Shown here: piece by piece, positions 32,286 to 41,346 of the stretch
How positions within the stretch are numbered: position 1 is the stretch's first letter
Layout of the letters: each line of letters opens with the position of its first letter
Assembly (NCBI GenBank): GCA_001600495.1
Contig: BCKE01000082.1
Span: forward strand, 58,461 to 122,460
Reading direction: 5' to 3'
DNA from: Pilasporangium apinafurcum
Lineage: Eukaryota; Oomycota; Peronosporomycetes; Pythiales; Pythiaceae
Length of the DNA: 64,000 nucleotides
The notes under the pieces: model-generated
What the model was told of the DNA's origin: nothing
Seen by the model: the letters and a program-made list of their open reading frames with translations, nothing else
The model's database searches: none
Program-made: the position numbers and the translations under genes

Positions 32286-32552
32286 ATGTCGAAGCTGTCT
32301 ATTCCGCGGTTGTCTAGTCTTAGCTTTTGCTAGTTGAGTCAGATCCAAAGAAAAAACGGGAGATCCTGTCTGAGTTACCGGTATCTATTGGTATCTCACA
32401 TGGACTTATTATAACTTGCCACGTCACGTGCGGTGGTTACATTATAACCCACGCTACCGCTGTTGTTGATCGTTGACGGCTTTTCCACTCTCGCTCTTTC
32501 CGTATCATCAGTTCCAAACTTGGCTTTTCAGCACCAGACACACCTAAAAACG

Positions 32553-33684
32553 ATGGCCCTAAAGAAGAATGCACGCGTGATCGCTCTCTTTGATGTAGAT
32601 GGCACACTCACACCCGCCAGAAAGGTACCGAAACAAAGCTATGGAGACTTCTGTGCTTTTTTTTTAATAGATGTTATATGTGTGAACAAGAGTGTTGCCC
32701 CGGAGGTGACGGCGCGGTTGCAAAAGCTGCGTGAGCAAATCACGATTGGTGTTGTGGGCGGCTCGGATCTCGTCAAGCAAAAGGAGCAATTAGGTGAAAA
32801 TGGTAAGAAAGTCTTGCTATTTTGTCCAGTGATACTGTAGTCGTTTTGTGGAGTTAAGCATCTATGTTTATGGTTTGCTTTGCAGTCGTGAACGAGTTTG
32901 ATTACAGCTTCTCCGAGAATGGACTGGTGGCTTTCCACAGCGGTGTCAAAGTGGGCGAGACGGTGAGAATAAATTGAGATTATGACTATGTGGGGATGTT
33001 ACTGCGATCACTCAAGCATGTGTATGGTTTGCTTGCATTATTTGTACACTGTAGAGCTTGAAGGATCGGTATACGAATGACCAGATCAACCGCTTTGTTA
33101 ACTATGTCTTGCGATACATCGCGGATCTGGATATCCCCGTCAAGCGGTGTGTTATCATACTTCAATCTTTTGTTTATCTATTGGATTATTGCTAATGGCG
33201 CATTTATTGCAGCGGGACGTTTGTAGAATTCCGTATGGGTATGATCAATGTATCTCCCATTGGTCGTAACTGCTCGCAAGAGGAACGTGATGAGTTTGAA
33301 CGATACGATCACATTCACAATATTCGCAAGACGTTCGTGGAAAATCTGAAGAAGGAGTTCGCTGACTACGACCTCACATTCTCTATCGGTGGGCAGATTT
33401 CGTTCGATGTGTTCCCAACGGTACGAAATTTGTATGGTCGTGTTTCTTTTCTGAAAGTTCTAGGTATGACCGCTATGTGTGGATTGTAGGGATGGGACAA
33501 GACTTTCTGCTTGCGCTTCCTTGACCCAAAGGACTACGACGAAATCCATTTCTTCGGCGACAAGACCCATGTAGGAGGAAACGATTATGAAATCTACACG
33601 CATGAACGGACGATCGGTCACTCGGTCAAGTCGCCTGAAGACACCCTTCGACTGTTGGATGAGCTCTTCCCATTGTCGGTGTGA
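32553..33684 (+). CDS. PMM: Phosphomannomutase
   Basis: Six exons join in frame: 32553-32624, 32691-32802, 32886-32962, 33055-33146, 33213-33420 and 33490-33684, with GT-AG introns of 66-92 bp, giving 251 aa, the normal eukaryotic PMM length. The HAD-superfamily nucleophile motif [11 protein letters not shown] places Asp14 and Asp16 near the N-terminus. [33 protein letters not shown] and the late [16 protein letters not shown] block are diagnostic. The enzyme converts mannose-6-phosphate to mannose-1-phosphate for GDP-mannose, feeding N-glycosylation, GPI anchors and glycans. It is the most intron-rich gene in the window for its size. Confidence 0.96.
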
Positions 33685-33867
33685 GCGGCTTCCATTTCTG
33701 TAGCTAGACCTTTCCTGTGTGGATACAACTTGATCAAGACGAAGATACAACCCAATGCAGGACTGATTAGATTGGTACAGGGTACAAAAGAGAGATAACA
33801 AAGAACTTTACGGCAGATGGTGTTTGTACGCCACTGTTGTTTTTATATGTTTTGTTTGAGTACTCCA

Positions 33868-35604
33868 CTATTCTTCCAACAGAGTATCATCATCCTTCCC
33901 TATAAACTTGGCCATCGGATCGTCCCCACGACTCTTCAGCAACTTATATGCCTCCATTTCTTCCGCGTTGACTTCGTAATTGCTCATCGAGTTGTACTTC
34001 CTCTTCTTATCATCGGTCTCCACTTTCGCGTTCTCTTTGGCTGCTTTTTTCAGCGCTTTCTTCAGCTTCTTCTCATCCAACGCAGGCGTGATATTTTCTC
34101 CAAACATTTCACTCCGTTTGCGAATGACCGAGTCATCACTTGTGGACTGATTTTCCTCTCGTTTCTGAGGCTTGAGCATCGCACGCTCAGTACTAACATT
34201 CTTCGAAATCTCCAGTGCCTTCTTGCCATCTTCACCCGTACAATACGACTTACGCACTTTTGAATGACAACACGCGTACCCCCAGGCCATTTCTGTCCGA
34301 TCAAACCAAGATCCCCACACACTCGTATGATTGTTTTCGTACGCATCTTCGATATACTTGGACCGCACCGGCGCTCGCTCCAGCCCCTTCACCACTCGCC
34401 CATCACGTGAGTACTCGACGTAGTGCTCCGTTTGTGCCAACAAGAGCTCCTTTGGTGGTGCTTCAAGGTGCTGCTGACCCCCGTACTTCTCCAGAATCTT
34501 TCGGTTCTTTTCTTTCTCCAGCGCTGCCTTGCGTTCTTCGTACTGTTTCTTCAGAAACTCGGCCTGTGACGGATTCGCTAAAGGATGGATGTCTGTACCC
34601 TTCGAGTACGCTTCCCATGCAAACAACTGCGCTGACGCCAATTTCTGCGTATCACCCGTGAAGCGCACCACATTATCGCCCACGTAAGCGGAATCTTCTG
34701 GATTCAGCTCCGGGTTGGGATTGTCACGCATCGAGCGGGTCTTCGGGTCGTAATAGGCTGAATTCGGATTAAGATTGCGCAAATACTTTGCCGTGTCTTC
34801 ACGAATACGCAAGTTTCGCACCGTCGTCTTCATTTGCGCCCCACCTACACCACCTTGGCGTGCCACACGCTCAGTGAACATCGGTCCTTCATCCCGATCT
34901 CGAAACTCCTCATCTTCCGACTGCATATCAGAGTCATAATCCGAATCCGAGTCGGAATCACCCTGTCCTTCTTTCTTCTCTTCGTTCTTTTCCTTCTTTT
35001 TCTCAGATGACTGCTGCAGTTTCTTGTTCACTTCCTCCATGCGCAACTTTTTTCGGGCTACATCGATCTTCTCGTACCGTTCAATCGTTTTGCTGTGCTC
35101 CTTCGGATCGTAGCCGAGCCATTGGTCACGCTTGGCGTCAAATGCGAGTTTCCCATATTTCTGGGATCGCACATCAACTAGCACTTCATCGCTCTTTATA
35201 TCTTTGTTAGTCTTCCACGCACCCACTTTCCGCGGACGCTCCACGCATTCGTTCGTCTTGTGGCTCATGGCGCCACAGTTCTTGCACGCACCCTTGCGCC
35301 ATTTCCGCTGATTTCTCACTGCTGTGTCTGCAGCAGATACTTTCTTACCGCGTAAATAGAGATCGTCCGCCTCGTGGATTGACAGCAAATGCGACTGGTT
35401 CTGGAGCGTCTGATGTTTCAACGAGGGACCTGAATCGCCGAGATACCATGGCCGTTTGCTAATGTACTCGGGGTTATGTGGGTTAATGAGGTTTCCGTCG
35501 GCATCCTGTTCAGGAGGAAGCGTGCCATTCTTCCGCGCCTCCTCGATCTCGCGCTTCTTCTTGAAGTCGCTGCTCGATAAGCGCTCGCCGCCAGCAGACG
35601 CCAT
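33868..35604 (-). CDS. SLU7: Pre-mRNA-splicing factor SLU7
   Basis: Single-exon ORF of 578 aa from ATG 35604. The CCHC zinc knuckle (CKNCGAMSHKTNEC, C-x2-C-x4-H-x4-C) lies near residue 120 and is followed by ERPRKVGAW, the SLU7 signature. The N-terminal NPEYISKRPWYLG and the Lys/Glu/Asp-rich middle also fit. SLU7 acts in the second catalytic step of splicing and in 3' splice-site choice, in the nucleus. It converges on phosphomannomutase, with 183 bp between stops. Confidence 0.96.
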   Translation of the reverse strand: MASAGGERLSSSDFKKKREIEEARKNGTLPPEQDADGNLINPHNPEYISKRPWYLGDSGPSLKHQTLQNQSHLLSIHEADDLYLRGKKVSAADTAVRNQRKWRKGACKNCGAMSHKTNECVERPRKVGAWKTNKDIKSDEVLVDVRSQKYGKLAFDAKRDQWLGYDPKEHSKTIERYEKIDVARKKLRMEEVNKKLQQSSEKKKEKNEEKKEGQGDSDSDSDYDSDMQSEDEEFRDRDEGPMFTERVARQGGVGGAQMKTTVRNLRIREDTAKYLRNLNPNSAYYDPKTRSMRDNPNPELNPEDSAYVGDNVVRFTGDTQKLASAQLFAWEAYSKGTDIHPLANPSQAEFLKKQYEERKAALEKEKNRKILEKYGGQQHLEAPPKELLLAQTEHYVEYSRDGRVVKGLERAPVRSKYIEDAYENNHTSVWGSWFDRTEMAWGYACCHSKVRKSYCTGEDGKKALEISKNVSTERAMLKPQKREENQSTSDDSVIRKRSEMFGENITPALDEKKLKKALKKAAKENAKVETDDKKRKYNSMSNYEVNAEEMEAYKLLKSRGDDPMAKFIGKDDDTLLEE

Positions 35605-35760
35605 CCTTTTTCTTAACTTCTCTTTTGTTTGACTCCGTTTCACTAAATGAAAAAACCAAATACCCAAAATCAAATGCTTTAGAGAAAATAATATCCAAAA
35701 ATCCAAATTTTTAGCATCGGGTCGGTTTGGATCGGATCGGATCGGTTCATAGATGATCAT

Positions 35761-36241
35761 ATAAGTTTCTTGGGATAATACAAAAAATATACATTTTCTA
35801 AACATAAATACAAAAAATATACATTTGAAAAGATAAATACAAAAAATACACTTCTTGTAGTGTAATATTTCATTTTTACTGTCCATTTGTGTAACTTTCA
35901 AGTAAATTCGCATGATGTCATGAAAAATACCATGTCATCTCGTCAAAATACGGCACTCATCCTTTCATGCGGATCACGTTCCTATAGCTTAGTGGTAAAG
36001 CCCTGTGTTTGCGCTCGGGTGTTGTGGGCTCAATTTGCTTTAGGAACATGTTATCTATATTTATCTTACTTTCTTTCCACATAACATAGAACTGTCAAAG
36101 GCGGCCAACCATCTTATTAGCATTGCAACTGGCGTCTGTTGACTGCTATTTCTTTTGTAAATTACCTGGTTTATTTCATAAGTGTATTTTTTTGTATTTA
36201 TCTTTTCAAATGTATATTTTTTGTATTATCCCAAGTTTCTT
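35761..36241. repeat. Inverted repeat of about 60-95 bp arms around a tRNA-like sequence
   Basis: The left arm (about 35764-35860) reads cttgggataatacaaaaaat and continues with repeated atacaaaaaatatacattt units. The right arm (about 36181-36240) is its reverse complement, with few differences. A roughly 320-bp core separates them and contains the tRNA-like segment. The left arm has an extra internal copy of a 30-bp unit. The structure resembles a foldback or MITE-like element, but no target duplication was identified. Confidence 0.7.
35978..36047 (+). pseudogene. tRNA-like sequence (degenerate)
   Basis: A 7-bp acceptor-like pairing closes the segment (gttccta at the start, taggaac at the end). 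A D-arm gctt/aagc with an agtggta loop matches a pol III A-box (tagcttagtgg). The anticodon arm is poor and the T-arm pairs only with wobbles, with a degenerate B-box (gggctcaattt). It is better read as a tRNA pseudogene or the head of a tRNA-derived SINE than as a working tRNA. Confidence 0.45.
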
Positions 36242-36250
36242 TTGGTACTT

Positions 36251-36312
36251 AGCCTTTATTCTTCACGTGTTCTATACCACACGTGGTACAGAACACGTGA
36301 AGAATAAAGGCT
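36251..36312. other. 62-bp near-perfect palindrome downstream of a Fanzor ORF
   Basis: Two perfect 23-bp arms (36251-36273 and 36290-36312, starting agcctttattcttcacgtgt) flank an inner palindrome (taccacacgtggta), so almost the whole 62 bp can fold into one hairpin. It starts 46 bp past the stop codon of the minus-strand Fanzor-like gene, where the right end and guide-RNA region of TnpB/Fanzor elements usually lie. A transcription terminator or a plain foldback repeat are alternatives. Confidence 0.75.
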
Positions 36313-36358
36313 ACACTCATCCGTTTCCGGAATCATAGCAATGAGGTCGTTTATCACC

Positions 36359-37359
36359 TCAGTTTTTGATTTCGAGTACCAATTCATTCTTTTTCCTCGT
36401 GAACCCCTCGAGTCTCTTCTTTTTCTTCACTTGGTCGGTGAATAGTCTCAAAATGTTTATTACGGCGTTGATGTCACGGTCCCACAATGTGCGATGGGAT
36501 TCACTATTTTTGCAGTGTCGCACACCATAAAGACCGTCACTGACAATTTTTCCGTCAAGGATGAGCCCCTTCATCTTCTTGTGACAAGCACAACACAGCT
36601 TGTTCGTCTTGAACTCGTCCACATCAGCAGCACGACACCTGGAACTAATTTTTTCCATAGGGTCGTTATGAGAACATTAATGTTGCCTTTAGCTGAGCTT
36701 GTGAAACTTGCGTTTCCATACGCGAGCATCTGGCCGAATAAGCTATACTGAGTTTGGGTGCTTGCACGGACCAGCAGTGAAACAGCACTCTTGATTATCT
36801 TGCCTTGGTGCTTTTCAAAATAGTCGCTGTTATGAAGACGTATCTCCAGGCGCATCCACTTACACAATCGGGAGTAGAACGTCAATCGGTTGCTGACTTG
36901 AAAATTCTGCCTTGCGTGCTGAGCGATCATAACCAATATCTGACTCATATAGGATATCTTCTCTGTCGGTTCATAAACTGAAGAGTGTTGGGTCCTGTAA
37001 AGGTCTAGACTGGTCTCCAAGTCAGAAAGAACCTCTCCGCTGCCGGCCAAGTTGGCTATTGCAGATGAGCATCGATTGAAGAAGTTATTATCCAATGAAG
37101 GGAGTTCTTCACCAGCTTCCAATAATCGCAGAATATGGACGAATGCCAGCATAGATGCCTCACATGCTATTCTTGAACGAACTCGCACAGACTCATCAAT
37201 CTTTTTTGCTATTCTTTTGTCTTTGCAAAACTTTCTCCAGCCAGTCTTCACAGTGGTGTATATGCTTTGCTTTTGTCGAACTTTCCATTCCGCAAAACCC
37301 GGGCAGGCTCTCCGCTTTTTAGTGGTGTTCTCTTCAGTACCGTCGCTCGTTGATGCCAT
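36359..37359 (-). pseudogene. Fanzor-like nuclease gene, one frameshift and internal deletion
   Basis: From ATG 37359 the minus strand encodes a basic N-terminus (KKRRACPGFAEWKVRQKQ), a helical region, then SRLCKWMRLEIRLHN and AYGNASFTSSAKGN. At an A-run near 36651-36656 the frame shifts by one base and coding resumes with the RuvC-II/zinc-finger part (ADVDEFKTNKLCCACHKK), then VRHCKNSESHRTLWDRDINAV and a Lys-rich tail, ending at TGA 36359. The RuvC-II Glu and RuvC-III Asp are present. The RuvC-I G-I-D-P-G block expected between the N-terminal domain and AYGNASF is absent, so about 150-200 residues seem deleted. It differs clearly from the Fanzor near 25 kb. Confidence 0.8.
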
Positions 37360-37725
37360 TTTATCACAACGTTCAAAAACAAGCACGCCTCGTAGTTGGT
37401 TTGATTTTTTCGGTGCCTTTGATTATGCTGTTTCTCAAAGCTGCAGTTCTTTCNATCTTGGCAAATGGTGTTGAAGCAACACTCAATGGACGACTGCTAG
37501 GACGTGAGGTGATAAATACTTGAATTCAATACGCTTCGCTATTGAGAAGCCGGAAACGATTCATTCAAGAGTTCATTTTTCTAACTCCATATATCTTAAC
37601 CTTTTTTTCCCACCCAAGGTGTATAATTTTTCTGGAAACGCGATTGATCGTCAACATGGCCTTTCAGGATGATTGCACACGCAGTAAGAGGCACCAAGGA
37701 GTCTCTCCATCTAATGAATCCTAAG

Positions 37726-37994
37726 TTGCCAAAGAAGTCGGTTGCTCATTGACACAGCTATTGGTGGCATGGTGTGGCGCCAACACGAACGTGTCGACCG
37801 TGATCCTCGGTGCGACCAGCGTCACTCACTTGGATGAAAACATCAAGGCTCTGGAATTCGTGGACAAGATTACGCCGGAGATCAAAGAAAAGATTGACGC
37901 TATCGTTCAATTCCGGCCGGTGGCTGAGATTCCAATGGAGCCATTCCTGGCACACATCCGCGAGCAATGGATCTACGTTGGTCCAAGGATTTAA
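37726..37994 (+). pseudogene. Orphan 3' exon of an aldo-keto reductase (Kv-channel beta-like)
   Basis: The frame encodes VAKEVGCSLTQLLVAWCGAN, then VILGATSVTHLDENIKALE and a C-terminal tail ending at TAA. This is the typical C-terminus of voltage-gated potassium channel beta-subunit/aldo-keto reductases. A possible splice acceptor (cctaag) precedes it at 37725 and the codon is split there. No upstream exon with the NADPH barrel or the catalytic Asp-Tyr-Lys-His set was found in the preceding kilobase, which is occupied by the Fanzor and an N at 37454. Either the gene was cut by insertion or rearrangement, or the assembly is faulty here. Confidence 0.75.
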
Positions 37995-39168
37995 ACGCAG
38001 GCGCAGTTTAGCTCACGACAGCCAAACAAAAAGACAATATAACGAGAAATCGCAGTTTGTACTTGAGTACGCATATGGATTGAGGCCCATGTCTGGATCA
38101 TAACATGTACTTATGTCCACTCGTATTATTGTACCTCAATGTGTCTGGTTTTCCTTGTTGGTTGGTTTACTTCGTAGAATGTTTGCCACTTTAGCGGTTT
38201 GTTCTTAATTCCACTTAAGTGAGGGTGGCATGCATCGTGACTTTGTTCGTGTCTTTTCGCAGGAGAAGCGAGATCATCACGTACCATGTGGCTTTGTCAT
38301 ATTGGAGTGTGGACATGAATGTAAGTTGTTAACATCTATGCTTAAAGGATGTACTACTATTTCCTTGCTATATGGGTTTCGTCTGAGCCAAAAGAGATGT
38401 TTATTGCTTATAATCTTGATGATATTTGTGTCCAATGCACATCTCTACTTAGAACCACATAGAAAACGATCATCGCGAACGAGAGTCGCAAACATAGTGC
38501 AAGAAGGTAGGTTCCAGAAGCGTACATTTGGTCAGAACACTATTAACGGTTCAAAAAAAGATAGACCTCTGGACCATCAAGTTAAATTGGTAGAAGGAAT
38601 GCTTAGCAATAAGAATACATAGCTGTCTACAAATGGATAGTCAGTAATTGCCCACCTACCTTACAACTTCACACATCAATATCGTCAGAACTATTTGCCG
38701 CCCTGCAGAAAATGAAATAGCGGAAGAATCCTCAGAATCTACTCTTTTATGCCGAGTGGAGTACTCGTTGCTAAACCCACTAGAAACTAACACTGTAAAA
38801 GAGGATGCACTTCATAGACTACAAGTGTACTTTCGGCAGTACACTTGGGGAAAAAAGGATAAATCAGATTCCACTATGCTTTGGGCTTGGATATTCCCAC
38901 TGGCTTCCTTTATTTAAAAAAACCTTGAATGGTGGCTGATAAAACCTCGAAATGGTGAAAAAGCGCGGGAGTGTTGACCAATCGCAGCGCTGGAGGAGCG
39001 GAGGAGAGAGAGGGAAGGGGTGTATGTCCTGTGTGAGTTGTGAGTGAGCGAGGGAAGGAAGGAAGGAAGGAAGCGGACGGAAGAAGGAGGTGAAGGGGAG
39101 CGTTCGTGGAGAGACTTCGAGAGAGTGAGAGCGCGCGTGTGTGTGTCTGTGAGAGAGAGTGAGTGAAG
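37995..39168. other. Mostly non-coding gap; GA-rich simple repeats before the cyclin
   Basis: Open frames at 38230-38622 and 38648-38917 match nothing I recognise, although splice-like sites occur (a ttttcgcag before 38262). From about 39000 to 39165 the sequence is GA/GT simple repeat (gaaggaaggaaggaagg, gtgtgtgtgt, gagagagag), directly upstream of the cyclin ATG and so in its promoter or 5' UTR. Confidence 0.5.
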
Positions 39169-40743
39169 ATGGATCTCAATCTCATGATGGTGTTGAGCAT
39201 GCGGCAGAAGGAGATGTCGTACCAGCAAATCTTACGGTCGTCCACTGCCACACCATCCTCGTCCTTCTTGGCGCCGCCGTCTCCCTATGGTATGGCCCCA
39301 CAATCGCCACTCATGGTGGGGGGAGGAGGAGGAGGTGGAGGGGGGGGAAGCCGTCAAGGCTACTCTGTGCTTCCTCTTCTTCCGCGCGCTCGCTTGGGGA
39401 TGAAAACTCCTCCTCCCCCACATGGCCATCTCCTCCCCGGAGGCGCCATCTCTCCCTTGTCCGTGGGCCATCTGCCATACGCTAATCCGACGAACACGTA
39501 TGACCAGTTTGGCTTCACGTGGCACTGGATCACCGAAGTATGCGCGCACTTTGCGCTGCAGCGCCAGACGGCCCACTTTGCGGTTCAGTATGCTCAGCTG
39601 CTGCTGCGAAAACGCGCGGCCATGCGGGAACAGGATGTATACGCGGCATTGCGCAACTATGACGACGTATTCACGGTCCAGCGAGAGCTGCGGGTGTTGG
39701 GGATCACGACGGTCTTCATGGCCGCTAAGATTGAGGAGGTCCACCCGCCGAAGGCGGTGGATCTCGCCAAGTTCATCTCGGAGCGTGGAGGAGTGACGTG
39801 CGCGGGGGAAGATCTCGTGCGTCACGAAGCCAAGTTTTTGCAGGTGGAAAGAGTTGTTTTAATTTTTCTGTAGAAATGAAAGCGATACTAACGGCTGGAT
39901 GCTGTTTGTTGACAGGATCTGAACTGGAATCTTCATCCCACAACACCTTACTCGTGGCTCCTGTTTTTATTGTCGGGGGCTTCGGTGGACCAACCACTGG
40001 ATACCATGGGGTAAGTGACTTTAAGCTTTGTGCTGCTATTGCTGATGCTACTAGTTCTCTTACAAACACTCTCCTTGCACAGTGATTTTGTAAATCCAGC
40101 CCATAATCTGGCGGGTACGAAGGAGCTCTTCGTAAGTGCCATCCGGCTCATTGACACGGCGCTGTTGGACTATCAATCTGTGGACTTTCTACCGAGCGTC
40201 TTAGCCGGCACAGCGTTGCTGTTGGTGGATCAATCCCTGGATTTGATGTTCGTGGCGCAATTCTTGCAGCTGGACGCCAATGTACTCTGGGAGTGCAAAA
40301 CGTGGCTCTACGCACTGACCTACTCGGTCTGTGACCTGGACTGCCAAGGTACCCAGGACAAGGATCGTTGGACGAAGGTGCCAGATGAAGAACTACTATT
40401 CATTCAGGCTCTTGTGCCAGTCCCTACCCATCTGGCCAATGGCCTACTGCGTTCGGAAAACACAAGCTATTCGTACCCTTCCAGCGTCAACAATCAGTTT
40501 GGGACAGGCTGTGCCTCCTGTAATGGATTTAACGCTAGTGGTGGTGTGTATCAGTCCGGAATTTGCGCATCACCATGCTCGAGTGATAACTACGGATGCT
40601 TCTGTAAGGGTGGCTACCACACTTGTGGTAATACGACCCCTGGTCCGCACGTCTATCACTTCAAGTATGGTTGGCAAGGAGTGGATGGAGGACTTGCTTA
40701 CGATGCTGGAGTATCGAATCAAGAAACTATGCATTATGCCTAA
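39169..40743 (+). CDS. Cyclin (A/B-like cyclin box)
   Basis: Exons 39169-39843, 39916-40010 and 40083-40743 join in frame through two 72-bp introns to encode 476 aa. The cyclin box spans the exon 1/2 boundary: WHWITEVCAHFALQRQTAHF, RELRVLGITTVFMAAKIEEV, then KFLQDLNWNLHPTTPYSWL, with the second fold in exon 3. The N-terminal 110 residues are Ser/Pro-rich with a ten-glycine run encoded by a G-rich tract at 39318-39350. The C-terminal 80 residues are Cys/Gly/Tyr-rich (CASCNGFNASGG, then CSSDNYGCFCKGGYHTCG), which is unusual for a cyclin. Cell-cycle control with a CDK partner is inferred from the fold. Confidence 0.88.
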
Positions 40744-41346
40744 GACAAAGACAAAGACAAAAAGAATTGAAAAGAGATGGAGAGTGCAGAATGTGCACCA
40801 ATGCAGACGAAAAACAAACACAACAATGCTACTACAAACAGATGATCTGAACAGACAACAAACGGAAACCGAAGAAAAAAGAAATGACGCGTTGCGACTT
40901 TTGTTCACGATGAACGGAAGTCAAAGGGGGATTGGCGCGGGCTTTTCATGACTTCCATGGCGACACACAAAAACACAGACCAACAAAGAAACATACAATG
41001 ACGACAAAAAAATCAAAAACAATTCCCTGCCTCTCATTTCGACAGAATCAGTTGCTATACTGTTCCGAAGGATCAGTGTAGCAGCTTCTGCTCAATTAGG
41101 TGGCTTCATTCGACAAGAACCCATAGCGCGCGCTATCTCGAGGGCGTACTGCTACGAGTTTTTATTTATTAGCTCTTTGTAGTCGTATCCCCCATTTTTT
41201 TTTTTTTTTTTTGATATGAAAATGAAATCAGATTGAAAATATGTATCCACTTTGATCGTTTTACCAGTCACCGAAGCACTGTAATAGTTAATGACTCTTA
41301 GCACGTTTTCAACTCCTACCTAACAACCACCAGCACACTCCGTTCT
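40744..41346. other. Intergenic gap between convergent genes
   Basis: A-rich sequence follows the cyclin stop, with an 18-base T run at 41195-41212. No gene, RNA or mobile element is recognised. Confidence 0.5.

Noticed and set aside
38230-38917. Two ORFs between the aldo-keto reductase exon and the cyclin
   Set aside because: No recognisable domain, no convincing splice chain and no codon continuity; left as unannotated gap.
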